Made by a program: the position numbers and the translations under genes
Shown: positions 17,589 through 30,056 of the stretch, in pieces
How positions within the stretch are numbered: the first letter of the stretch is position 1
Layout: every line of letters begins with the position of its first letter
NCBI RefSeq assembly: GCF_000186865.1
Contig: NW_008705566.1
Coordinates: forward strand, 2,349,699-2,413,698
DNA length: 64,000 nt
Direction of reading: 5' to 3'
Origin: Aureococcus anophagefferens
Taxonomy: Eukaryota; Sar; Pelagophyceae; Pelagomonadales; Pelagomonadaceae
The notes under the pieces: model-generated
Told to the model about the DNA's origin: nothing
Databases searched by the model: none
The model's input: only the letters and a program-made list of their open reading frames with translations

Positions 17589-20405
17589 ATGATGACACGG
17601 TCTCGGGCCGCAATGGGGCTCCCGCTGCCCCGCGGCGCGAGGCTCGCCGTGCTCCTCATGGCGCTCGTGCCCGCCGTCGTGCCCGAGGAGACGGCGCCGT
17701 CGGCGGCGCCGACGGAGCTGCCGGACAACGCGACGGCGGCGCCGACGCTGGCGCCGACGCTGACGCCCTACCCGACGCCCGTGAGCCTGGCGCCGACGAC
17801 GTGGAAGGACTGGTTCCGGAACCACAGGCCGACGCGGTCGCCGACGGTGTCGCCCGCGCCGTCGCTGCTGCCGAGCCCGCTGCCGACGCCCATGCCGAGC
17901 GTGCTGCCGTCGCCCGCGCCGACGATGGCGCCCGTGCACACGCACGCCGCGCGCAACGAGAGCGACCTGCGGGACATCATCGCGAACGACCACGACGTCG
18001 ACATCGTCGAGGACATCTTCCTCGAGAATACGGTCATTACCGTCGACTACGGCGGCCAGATCGGCTCGACGGACGGCGTCAAGCTCAGCGGCAACGGCAC
18101 GGTGCAGATCCTCGTCGTCACGGGCACGGGCGGCCGCGTCGAGGAGGACCGGCGGCGCCTCGAGGAGGACGGCGAGCTGCCCTACGCGTCGGCGCCGACG
18201 TCGGAGCTCACGCTCTACAACCTCGAGCTCGAGGGCGGCTACGGCGAGGGCCGGGGCTGGAAAAGAGCGCGACATTCCCAAGGCTCCTATCTCGGCCGTT
18301 TTCCACTCGTTTTGGCTGATTTTTGGACGAGCGATCATCTCTCGGAACGGTCTCGAAGCGTGGATGCTTCATTTGGAACGCGCGCGCGAGGAACGCTCAC
18401 GTTGAAGCGACGTCGAATCTCTCGTTTCCCGCCCAGGCAAGGGCGGCGCGGTCCTCGTGCGGTGGCCCGCGGCTTTGGTCGTCACGGACTGCACGTTCAC
18501 GGCCAACGCGGCGCCCTGGAACGCGACGGCGGGTTTGGACCACCTGCACTACTCGTCGGGCGGCGCCATCTACGTCGACCGCACGACGGCGCTCGTCTAC
18601 TACTCGCTCTTCCGCGAGAACACGGCCGCGGGCCACGGTGGCGCGATCGCGCTCGTCGGCGACGGCCGCGACACGTCCTACCTGCGCGTCCAGAGCTGCA
18701 AGTTCAACGAGAACGAGGGCCGCCTGGCCTCGGCGATCTACGTCTACCACGGCGACTCGTACTTCAAGTCGAACAAGGTCTACGAGGACCGGATCCCGCA
18801 GACGTTCGCGCTCGGCTTCAACGCGACGGCCTACGGCTGCCACAACGACGAGCTGAACATCACGGCGGGCGAGGAGGCCTTCGCCTACTGCGACGCGGAC
18901 TCGAGCAGCGGCATCAACGTCGTCGAGGCGCTCATCGCGCTCATCGCGATCGTCGTCGGCTGCGTGCTCGGCGGCGCGCTCTGCTGGTTCGTCGCCGCGC
19001 CGAAGTCACATCTCCAACTCGACTTCAATGCGAGCGTACGCGACAGTTTCGACGCAAAGTCTTCGGCCCTGCTTGAGAAGCTCAACGAGAGCGATCGATT
19101 CGTCCAAAAGTCGGCCGAATCAACTTCGATGTGACCGAGCTCGAGAAGTTTGGTCGGGACCGCCCAGACCAATTCGGCGCAGGTTCATCGCGCACCTCGT
19201 CTACGGGTACTGCGTCCTGGGCTGGAAGTGCCCGGACCTGGGCGCCATCGGGGGCACGATCTACTTCGACGAGCGGCGGGGCCAGTGCTTCTGCGGCGTC
19301 TTCTTCGTGACGACGTTCTCGTTCATGTCGATGATCTTCGCGTACCTGCCAGGGCAGGGAAATTGTGATTCAAGTTCGCTTCAACGTGAGTGTGCCGCGC
19401 GCGTGCGTTCCGGAAAAAGCATCCACGCGTCGAGAGCGCTCCCAGAGATGATCGCTCGTCCAAAAATTAGCCGAAACGAGTGGAAAACGAACGACCGAGA
19501 TACGAGCCTCCAAAGTTGGGAATTTCGCACTCTTTTCCTGCCCAGGTACCTCGCGGGCCAGACGGACCCGGAGCTCGTGTCCGTCTTCGGCTTCGCGCGC
19601 CTCCAGTCGACGGACGCGCTGACCTACCTCGTCGTCGGGCTGAGCGGCTACGTCGTCGTCGCGGACGTCCTCGCGGACGACGACGCGGGCGTCGCGGACG
19701 ACTCGCTCACGGGCACGAAGGACTACGTCGCCTTCGAGGTCGGCGAGGTCGACGACGACGCGGCGGGGTCGGCCTACGACTGGGTCAACGCCTGCGGCGA
19801 CGCCGGGGCCCTGGCCCAGGGCGCCATCTACCCCATCGTCTTCGTCAAGTTCGTCGCGTGCTTCGTGCTCTACAAGCGCGTCCGCGCCCGCGCGGGTTTT
19901 CGACGCGCGCGCGGTTTCGCGAGAGGTGTTTCGCTCAGGGTCGAGAGCTCGAGGAGAGACAAGCGCTCGCCACATCGACGTCGATTCGACCGCGCTCGAG
20001 AGTCGAAGTTTCCCCCAAAACCCGAATTCCCCGCAGGTGGACACGGAGGCCGACTCCTGGGTCTGGAAGTTCGTGGGCATCGGCGTCGAGCTGTATTCGA
20101 CGCTGCAGATCCTGGGCATGCTGCTGAACTTCTCGCTGAACTGCCTCATGGAGCTGCCGACGGGCGAGTTCTACATTCCCGTGGACGCGGACGACGCCGC
20201 GGCCGTCAACGTGCTCGACGACGCGGCGGCGGAGGCCTACGCCTACGCCGTCGACGACCCGGGCGAGTCCTACCCCGTCAACTTCAACACGCCCTACACG
20301 TCCTTCTTCTGCACCATGCTCAGCGGCCTCGCGTCCATGTTCGTCGCCTACGTCCACTTCCGCACGCCGACCTGGAACTCCGAGCTCTTCGAGCGCGACT
20401 GGTGA
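17589..20405 (+). CDS. Beta-helix surface protein with C-terminal membrane segments; five exons
   Basis: Exons 17589-18243, 18437-18986, 19183-19341, 19546-19879 and 20037-20405 give an uninterrupted 688-residue protein. It has a signal peptide (ARLAVLLMALVPAVVPE) and a Thr/Pro-rich stalk (APTLAPTLTPYPTPVSLAPT). A right-handed beta-helix-like region follows, with Gly-Gly-Ala-Ile repeats (SSGGAIYVDRT, GHGGAIALVG) and N-glycosylation sites, as in POMP/pectin-lyase-like proteins. Then come at least four hydrophobic segments (e.g. VVEALIALIAIVVGCVLGGALCW, split by an intron). It is probably an exposed cell-surface or vacuolar protein. Three of its four introns are introner copies and the fourth may be a decayed one. 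No enzymatic residues are recognised. Confidence 0.85.
18252..18436 (-). mobile_element. Introner element (copy 2)
   Basis: The 185-bp element has ends CGGGGCTGGAAAAGAG and CTCGTTTCCCGCCCAG, which are inverted repeats with three mismatches. The 8-bp flanks are GCGAGGGC (18244-18251) and GCAAGGGC (18437-18444). The intron is 18244-18436 with a GC donor in the upstream flank and AG at the element end. Joining …GGYG to KGGAVLV keeps frame. The core is in reverse orientation to the host gene. Confidence 0.92.
18995..19182 (+). mobile_element. Introner element (copy 3), variant termini
   Basis: The 188-bp element starts CCGCGCCGAAGT and ends AATTCGGCGCAG (inverted repeats). Flanks are GTTCGTCG (18987-18994) and GTTCATCG (19183-19190). 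The intron is 18987-19182, GT-AG. Splicing joins …GGALCW to FIAHLVYGY, inside a membrane segment, in frame. The core (GTCCAAAAGTCGGCCGAATC) is related to that of copies 1, 2, 4 and 6, but the termini differ. Same orientation as the gene. Confidence 0.92.
19350..19545 (+). mobile_element. Introner element (copy 4)
   Basis: The 196-bp element starts CAGGGCAGGGAAAT and ends CTCTTTTCCTGCCCAG. Flanks are GTACCTGC (19342-19349) and GTACCTCG (19546-19553), six of eight bases matching. The intron is 19342-19545, GT-AG, and joins …SMIFA to YLAGQTDPE in frame. It has the same termini as copies 1 and 2 but sits in the opposite orientation relative to its host gene, showing that either end can supply the acceptor. 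Confidence 0.92.
19880..20036 (+). other. 157-nt GT-AG intron, possibly a decayed introner
   Basis: Donor GTCCGCGC and acceptor CCCCGCAG join …FVLYKR to VDTEADSW in phase. The element-like part starts CCGCG and ends CGCAG. Only four of eight flank bases match (GTCCGCGC against GTGGACAC), and the core is not clearly recognisable, so an introner origin is uncertain. Confidence 0.7.
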
Positions 20406-20643
20406 GGGAACGGATTAAGTGTGGGAATTCGCCCGGGCGCCCCGGGGGTGTGCCAGTGGTCAGTCTATGTTTTTAGTTTTGGTATAAACAGGCGAAGGGT
20501 TCGCGCCGGCGCGGCGCGGCGCCCCGGGGGGCGGCGCGCGCGACGCGGCGCGCGGTGTTTTGCGGGTGCGAACGGGGGCCGCCGGGGTCGGCGGCGCCGT
20601 CGAGCTTGGAGGTGGGCGGGGGCTCGGGAACCGGCCCGCCGCC

Positions 20644-23220
<2,577 letters not shown>

Positions 23221-23322
23221 CGTGCACCGAAAGTGCTCTCCGAAGCACGATGGGCTGCATCTCTATGGGTTGCTCTCCGAGGCGATGATGCGAGGCTGCG
23301 GCGCCGCGGCGCATGCGGCGTG

Positions 23323-24636
23323 ATGATGCGCGGGTCGCTGCTGGTCGCCGCCGCGGTCGCCGCCGCCGCGTCGTCGTCGTCGTCGTCGTGGCTCGACGGC
23401 CACAAGGCCCTCGTCCGCGGCCGCACGCGCGGCGCCTGGGCGGCCCTGCTGGCGAACTACAGCGCGGTCCAGCGCGCGCAGCGGCGCCGCGACGACGGAC
23501 GCTACGTCGTCGCCTTCGCCGACAACTACGGCCTCGGCAACCGCGTGGACACCGTCGTGTCGAGCCTCGCGCTCGCGATGCGGACCGGCCGCGCGCTCGC
23601 CGTGCGGTGGCCCCGCCAGGACTGCTCGAAGCACCTCGGCCACAACAAGCCCGACTGCGCGTTTCGGCGGCGTCCGAACTCGCGAGAGAGAACAATCTCG
23701 CCTCCCTCGAGACGCCGCCGATCGCGCGCCGTCTCAGGCGACCCGACGGGCATCCAGGACCTCTTCGAGCGGAACGGCCTCGTGGACTGGTCCCTGCCCG
23801 CGGACTCGCGCGTGCGCGACGCGGTGCGCAAGTGCCAGGAGGACGTCTTCCGGCGCCCCGGGCGCAAGGGCCTGAAGCGCTGGGCCATCAGCGACCCCCG
23901 CGACGCGAAGACGGCCGCCGGGTTCCGCGACGTCGGCGCCGACTGGCGCGCCAAGGATCCCGTGCTCTGCGCCTTCGGGTACTACTGGTGGGGCTGGGCG
24001 CCCGCGTGCGGCCTCGCCGCGCCGGAGCCGTCGCCCTGGGCGCGCTTCGGCGCGCTCCAGGACCTGCTCCTCACGCCCGTCAAGGCCGTCGCCGACGCCG
24101 TGGAGAGCGCGCTCGGCGGCGAAGCCTGCGACGTCGGCGTGCACCTGCGGAAGGCGGACGTCGAGGTCGGCCGCCGCGGGACGCGCGCGCAGGACAAGTG
24201 GGTCAAGCGCGTCCGCGACGCCGCGGCCGCGCGGCGCGCCGCGACGAACGCGACGCCCCGCGTCTTCGTCGCCGCGGACCCGCAGTCCGCGAAGACGAAG
24301 CGCCTCCTCCGCGGCGCCGCGCGATCGCTCGGCGTCGCCTTCCTCGGCGGCGACGGCGGCGCGGCGACGCGGTCCACGGTCGACGGCATCCGCGACGCCC
24401 TCGCGGAGAACTACGTCCTCGCGTCCTGCGCGGAGCTCCTCCCGCGCGAGGTCGGGTCCTCGACGTTCCACGACGTCGCCGCCGCGCGCGCGGCCTTCGA
24501 GCGCGGCTGGGACGCGAACCGCGTGTCCGCGTTCGTCGAGGGGACGAAGGACCGCCACCCCATCTTCGGGCCGGCCTTCTGCGCGGCGCTGGACGGGGGC
24601 GACTGGGGGACGAAGAAAGGTAAGAAGGGGGCGTGA
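23323..24636 (+). CDS. Fucosyltransferase-like (GT-B) type II membrane protein
   Basis: The protein has about 437 residues unspliced. The N-terminal hydrophobic stretch (SLLVAAAVAAAASSSSSSW) looks like a signal anchor. The motif DNYGLGNRVDTVVSSLALAMRTGRALAVRW is the N-terminal signature of plant xyloglucan-fucosyltransferase/NodZ-type folds. VGVHLRKADVEVG matches the nucleotide-sugar-binding HxRxxD-like motif, and a C-terminal SSTFHDVAAAR fits the same family. It would act in Golgi glycan or wall polysaccharide synthesis. An 81-nt segment (23657-23737) reads through in frame but is low in family character and has GC-AG ends; I infer it is an intron. A second in-frame ATG lies at 23326. Confidence 0.75.
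   Translation: MMRGSLLVAAAVAAAASSSSSSWLDGHKALVRGRTRGAWAALLANYSAVQRAQRRRDDGRYVVAFADNYGLGNRVDTVVSSLALAMRTGRALAVRWPRQDCSKHLGHNKPDCAFRRRPNSRERTISPPSRRRRSRAVSGDPTGIQDLFERNGLVDWSLPADSRVRDAVRKCQEDVFRRPGRKGLKRWAISDPRDAKTAAGFRDVGADWRAKDPVLCAFGYYWWGWAPACGLAAPEPSPWARFGALQDLLLTPVKAVADAVESALGGEACDVGVHLRKADVEVGRRGTRAQDKWVKRVRDAAAARRAATNATPRVFVAADPQSAKTKRLLRGAARSLGVAFLGGDGGAATRSTVDGIRDALAENYVLASCAELLPREVGSSTFHDVAAARAAFERGWDANRVSAFVEGTKDRHPIFGPAFCAALDGGDWGTKKGKKGA
23657..23737 (+). other. Putative 81-nt GC-AG intron with perfect 11-bp inverted repeat
   Basis: GCGCGTTT … GTCTCAG is flanked by coding sequence typical of the family. Inside, TCGGCGGCGTC (23664-23674) and GACGCCGCCGA (23711-23721) form a perfect inverted repeat. 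Its length is a multiple of three with no stop, so retained and spliced forms would both be translatable. Confidence 0.5.
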
Positions 24637-24788
24637 GGCTGCTGCACCTCGCCTCGTCGTCCGCGTCGCCCCAGGCCGGGCCGGCGGCGGCCCCGGCCAA
24701 TCGCGTCCGTTACGGGTCCTCTGCAGCGCTTCGGCCTCCACGCGTCCACACCAGAGGCGAATCGCCGCGAGCTTCGGCCAGCGCACCA

Positions 24789-27288
24789 ATGAAGCTCAGC
24801 ATCCTCAAGCTCGTCGCGCTCGTCTTCGGCGCCGTCGCGTCGCTCGGCACCGTCGCCTATGCCGAGGACGCCGGCGCGGCGCCCGAGACCTTTGAGTTCC
24901 AGGCGCGCGCCGGCGTCCCGTGGATCCGCCGCTCGCCGACCGCGCGCGCCGCCGCCGCGCCGTCGCGCCGGGGCGCGCGAGGCCTCTCCGGGCGCGCCGC
25001 GAGGCCAGAACGCCGCCCGGACGCGCGCGCGCGCCGCGAGCGCCCTCCGAAAGAGCCCCCGGACCGACGCTCGACCCCCGCCGTAGGCCGAGGTGAACCG
25101 GCTCATGGACATCATCATCAACTCGCTCTACAAGAACAAGGAGATCTTCCTCCGCGAGGTCATCTCCAACGGCTCGGACGCGCTGGACAAGATCCGCTTC
25201 CTCGCGGTGTCGGACGCGGCCGCGCTCGACACGAAGAAGGAGCTCGAGATCCGCATCTCGTTCGACAAGGACGCGCGGACGCTGACGATCCAGGACAGCG
25301 GCGTGGGCATGACCAAGGCGGACCTCGTCGCGAACCTGGGCACGGTCGCCAAGTCCGGCACGACGAACTTCGTCGAGGCCATGTCCGGCGACGCGTCGGG
25401 CGACCTGTCGCTCATCGGCCAGTTCGGCGTCGGCTTCTACTCCGTCTACCTCGTCGCGGACCGCGTGCGCGTGCGGTCCAAGCACAACGACGACGACCAG
25501 CACGTCTGGGAGTCCGCCGCGGACAGCTCCTTCACGGTCTGGCAGGACCCGCTCGGCGACACGCTCGGCCGCGGCACGGAGATCAAGCTCTTCCTCAAGG
25601 AGGACGCGGGCGAGTTCCTCGACCAGGACCGCCTCGAGGAGCTCGTCTTGCGCTACTCCGAGTTCATCACCTTCCCCATCTACCTCTACAAGTCGAAGAC
25701 GGAGACCGTCGAGGTCGACGACGACGAGGACGAGGACGAGGAGGACCTGGACGAGGAGGAGGAGGAGGAGTCGGAGGAGGACCTCGAGGACGACGAGTAC
25801 GAGGAGGAGGAGGACGACGAGCCGCGCACGACGACGGTGACGAACTGGGACTGGCACCAGGTCAACTCCGAGAGCGCGATCTGGAGCCGCGACGCGTCCG
25901 ACGTCGACGACGAGGAGTACCGGTCCTTCTACAAGACGCTGAGCAAGGACACGGCGGACCCGACGACGTGGATCCACTTCAAGGCCGAGGGCGAGGTCGA
26001 GTTCAAGTCCATCCTCTTCGTCCCGGGCCAGGTGCCCTTCGACATGTACGACTCGTACCACACCAAGTCCGCGCAGCTCCGCCTCTACGTGCGCAAGGTG
26101 CTGATCACGGACGAGTTCGAGGATCTCGTGCCCCGCTACCTCAACTTCCTCCGCGGCGTCGTCGACAGCGACGACCTGCCGCTCAACGTGTCGCGCGAGA
26201 CGCTCCAGCAGCACAAGGTGCTCAAGGTCATGGGCAAGAAGCTCGTGCGCAAGGCGTTGGAGATGCTCCGGAAGCTCAGCCAGCTCAAGGAGAAGGGCGA
26301 CGACGACGAGGACGAGGACGACGAGGAGTCCGAGGACGCCGACGAGTCCGAGGATGACGACGAGGACCCCTACATTGGCTTCTGGTCGAAATTCGGCAAG
26401 AACATCAAGCTCGGCATCATCGAGGACTCCGCGAACCGGTCCAAGCTCACGAAGCTGTTGCGCTACAAGTCGAACAAGAGCGGCGAGGGCTACGTGTCCC
26501 TCGAGGAGTACGTCGAGAACATGAAGGACTGGCAGAAGGCCATCTACTACATCGCGGGCGAGTCCGTCGCGGCCGTCGAGGAGTCGCCCTTCCTCGAGAA
26601 GTGCAAGGCCAAGGACCTGGAGGTGCTGTACTTGGTGGACCCCATCGACGAGTACGCCATCCAGCACGTCACGGAGTTCGACGGCAAGAAGCTCCAGTCC
26701 GTGACGAAGGAGGGCCTCAAGTTCGGCGACGAAAACGAGGACGTGGAGAAGAAGCGCATGCAGCTCTACAAGGAGACCTTCAAGCCCCTCACGGACTACC
26801 TCAAGGCGCTCTACGGCGACGCCGTCGTCAAGGTGTCCGTGTCGCGCCGCGTCGAGACGACGCCGACGGTCATCGTCACGTCGCAGTACGGCAACAGCGC
26901 GAACATGGAGCGCATCATGCGCGCCCAGGCCTTCTCGGAGAAGCAGGCCATGGGCCAGATGTCGTCGCAGAAGACGATGGAGATCAACCCGCGCCACCCC
27001 ATCATCGCCAAGCTCAAGGAGCTCGTCGCCGCGGAGAAGGACGACGAGTACACGTCGGACCTGAGCTGGCTCCTCCTCGACAACGCGCTCATGCAGTCGG
27101 GCTTCGAGGCCTCGGACGTCGCGGCCTTCAGCGAGCGCGCGCTCCGCATCCTCAAATCCGGCCTCTCCGTCGAGTCCATGGACCTCCTCCCGGAGATCGA
27201 GGTCCCGGACGAGCCCGAGGAGGAGGAGGAGGAGGAGGACGCCGTCGACCTCGACGACTTCGAGGACGCGGGCGAGGGCGAGCTCTAG
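24789..27288 (+). CDS. HSP90B1: Endoplasmin/GRP94, ER-lumenal HSP90 chaperone
   Basis: Exons 24789-24902 and 25087-27288 give 771 residues. The signal peptide ([20 protein letters not shown]) leads to [20 protein letters not shown], the start of the HSP90 GHKL ATPase. The signatures [19 protein letters not shown] and [16 protein letters not shown] are intact. An acidic linker (25720-25830) is followed by [11 protein letters not shown]…IW, diagnostic of the GRP94 branch. [20 protein letters not shown] marks the middle domain and [10 protein letters not shown] the C-terminal dimer domain. The protein ends …DAGEGEL; the final EL resembles a weakened KDEL retrieval signal. It folds secretory and membrane proteins. 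A 184-nt GC-AG intron separates the leader exon. Confidence 0.95.
24903..25086 (+). other. 184-nt GC-AG intron in the GRP94 gene
   Basis: CAG|GCGCGC … CCGTAG|GCCGAG; joining FQ to AEVNRLMD gives the conserved HSP90 sequence. No introner core, inverted terminal repeat or flanking duplication is seen. Confidence 0.85.
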
Positions 27289-27369
27289 GGCGCGACCGGA
27301 CCATCCCCGCCGCCGGGCCTTCGCCGCCGCGGCCGCCCCGCCCTTTAAACTGACACCCCACCACCGCTC

Positions 27370-29998
27370 CTAGATGACGGGCAGGTCGACGACGCAGCCG
27401 AGCGGGGACGCCTGGAGGAACGCGGCGCTGACCTGGCCCTCGGTCGCGGCGTCCGCCGCCCGCGTCGCCCGGAGCGCGACGCCGCCCGAGTCGGGCACGT
27501 AGAGGGCGGCGCCCGTCGCGCCCTTCTTTCGCGCGAGGAACGGCGGCGCGGCGAGCGGCGTCGCGAACGTCGCGTGGGTGAAGGCAAAGTCCTCGCGCTG
27601 GTACCACGACGCCAGCGCGCAGGCGTCCGCGCGGCCGTGCGCGATGGGCAGCACGAGCGTCTTCAGGTAGTGGGGCGCGACGACGTCGTCGTCGCGGAGG
27701 CGGACCAAGACGTCGCCCCGCGCGCGGTCCCGGACCGCGGCGGACCCGTCGCCGCGCGCCGCGACGACCCGCACCTTCTTCCGGGGCACGTCGCTCGCAA
27801 CCCGGCGGGGCTTGCGCCGCATCTCCTTGACGACGACGGTGGACGGGGCCACGGACGTGCCGGCGACGGTCGAGAAGTCGTCGTAGAGCTCGGGCCGGAC
27901 GTTGACGTCGTCGCGGTGGAGGAGCGCGTTTGCGCGCGCCTGCTCCTCGTCCTCCTCCTCGTCGTCGTCGCCCTCCTCGACGAGTTCGAGGAAGTCGTCC
28001 TCGACGACGAGCTCGCGCCAGAGCTCGTCGTCGTCGTCGTAGCGGAGCACGAGCAAGTCGACGAGCCGCGCGTCGTAGTCGAGCGCCGAGAAGACGCGGA
28101 AGGCGTTCGTCACGCCCGCGGGCGTCGTCCGTTTGGCGTCGACGACCACGGTCACCTTGGGCCAGGCCACGCTCCCGGCGGGCTTGTGGTCGTCGCTGAT
28201 CATCGTCTTCGGCGGCGCGAGCGCGTCGCGCGCGCGGTTCCTGCGGGTTTTGACGCGGTCGACGCGGTCGCGGAACTCGTCGCGGTTCGGCGCGCGGCGC
28301 CACCAGGCGAGCGCGCCCTCGCAGTCCGCGACGGCGACGAGCGCGTCGCCGAGCTCGAGGTCGCAGGCGCCGCGGTTGCCTAAAAGCGTCGCGAGCGCCG
28401 CGGCCCAGCGCTGGCCCTTGGTGAGGCCCTCGGGGAACGCGGACGCGTCCTCGACGGGGCACGCGGCCCGGCGGCAGCAGGCCAGCGCGTCGTCGTAGAG
28501 CGCTCGCGCGTCCGCCATGCCGTCGCGCTTCGACGCTTTGTCGCGGCTCCGCTGGGCGCTCGAGAAGCGCCGCGAGCCCCGGGTCTTGTGGTCGACCCAC
28601 TCCTCGCCTGTGTGCAAATCAACCAGTGAGCTGGGACGTCGGGGCCAAACTTTGAAATTCTCTAGCTTGGTCAAATCGACGTCGATTCGGCTGACTTTTG
28701 GACGAATCGATTGCTCTCATCGAGTTCTCGAAGCACAGCGGAAGTGCTCGTGTCAAAACATTCGAATACGCTCACATTGAAGTCGAGTTGAATATTTGAT
28801 TTGCACACAGCTCCTCGCTCGGCTTGCCCTCGCCGCGGTCGATCGCGCGGAGCTTCACCTTCTTCGGCGCGGCCTTGGGCGCGCGGAAGAACTCGGGCTT
28901 GTCGGCGTCCCTGATGGCGCCGGACTCCCACTTGGCCTGGAAGTCCATGGCGCCGTTCACGGGCGCCCACCTGGGCACGCGCTTGCGGCGCTCGTTGACG
29001 GCGACGAGCGGGTCGAGCATGCGGTCGAGGTACGCGCCTCCGTCCACGGGGAAGATGTTCGGCGTCCCGTAGGCGCCGACCTTTCTCAGGTAGGCCCGCG
29101 CGTCGTAGCCCACGGTCGCCGCGGCGGGGTCCACGAGCACGGGCCTCCCGCGGCCGCCGCAATTGCCCAAAACGCACGCGTACGTGTGGCACGCGACGAC
29201 AAACCAGTCGACGCGCGGCGCCGCGGCCCGGAGCAGCGTCGCGGCGACCATGGCGGAGACGCGGCTGTGGCCGAGCATCCAGAAGTTGTCCGCGTCGTCG
29301 CGCTTCGCGGGCCAGCCGAGGTCGATGCGCTGGAAGCCCATCTCGCGGGGCACGAGCAAATCCGCGTCGTAGTCGTCGTCCGCGGCGCTCACGTCGAGCG
29401 ACACGCAGCGCTTGATGTCGTTTCGCACGGCGGGCAGGTGGGTCGCTGCCCGCAGAGACACGCCCGCGCGCGGCGGCGCGGGCGCGGCGCCGGGGTTGCG
29501 CTCGCGGAGGAGCGAGACGGCCGCGGGGCGGTCCGCGGCTTTGAGGAACGCGACGACGGCGCCGAAGTTCGCCTCGGACGCCGGCGATCCGCCGAGCGCG
29601 TCGGCGACCGTCGCGCCGTTGACCGCGACGAGGAAGTCGCCGGGTCGGATGTCGCCGTCGTCCGCCGCGCCGCAGACGACCGCGGCGCCCCCGAGCGGCG
29701 CGAGCTCCACTCCCAAAGCCCCGTCGACGGTCACCTCGACGGCCTCGTAGTCCGCCTCGAGCGGGCGGCCCAGGGCCGCGTGGAGGTCCTCCGCGTCCCA
29801 GACCTCGCGCAGGTCCAGCGCCTCGACGCCGCCGACGAGCTCCTCGAGGACCCGGGCCTTGCCGTAGGAGCTCAGGCTGTGCGGCTGGTCCTTGTCCTCC
29901 GCCCCGTCGAGCTGCGCGAGGTAGTCCAGCCGGTCCCGCAGGGTCTCGAACTCGAGCGTTGTGTTTGGCGCCTCTGTTGCAGCGGCGAGCTCGGCCAT
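27370..29998 (-). CDS. Multidomain protein with PDZ-like, TPR-like and glycosyltransferase-like parts
   Basis: Exons 29998-28819 and 28607-27370 give 805 residues. Residues ~75-170 resemble a PDZ domain (DGALGVELAPLGG…DIRPGDFLVAVNGATVADAL). A middle region with many Trp, His and Cys (GWPAKRDDADNFWMLGHSRV, VACHTYACVLG) is not recognised. After the splice, DGMADARALYDDALACCRRA … LLGNRGACDLELGDALVAVADCEGAL is TPR-like, and RGDVLVRLRDDDVVAPHYLKTLV resembles the DxD region of family-2 glycosyltransferases. An introner splits the gene between KPS and EEWVDHK. No signal peptide. The start codon is 58 bp from the divergent gene at 30057. The enzymatic role is uncertain. Confidence 0.75.
28608..28810 (-). 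mobile_element. Introner element (copy 5), perfect 15-bp terminal repeats
   Basis: The 203-bp element ends in perfect inverted repeats CTGTGTGCAAATCAA. The 8-bp flanks CTCCTCGC (28600-28607 and 28811-28818) are identical. On the host (minus) strand the intron is 28818-28608: the GC donor comes from the flank (GCGAGGAG) and AG from the element end. Splicing rejoins KPS|EEWVDHK. Identical flanks and perfect termini suggest a young insertion. It has the same length as copy 8. Confidence 0.95.
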
Positions 29999-30056
29999 TT
30001 GCGACGTCGAAAGGCGACTTCGGGCAGCCTCCGGAGAGCCTGTCGTCCATGGATCC

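Noticed and set aside
24903..25086. GRP94 intron as an introner
   Set aside because: No shared core, no terminal inverted repeats and no flanking duplication.
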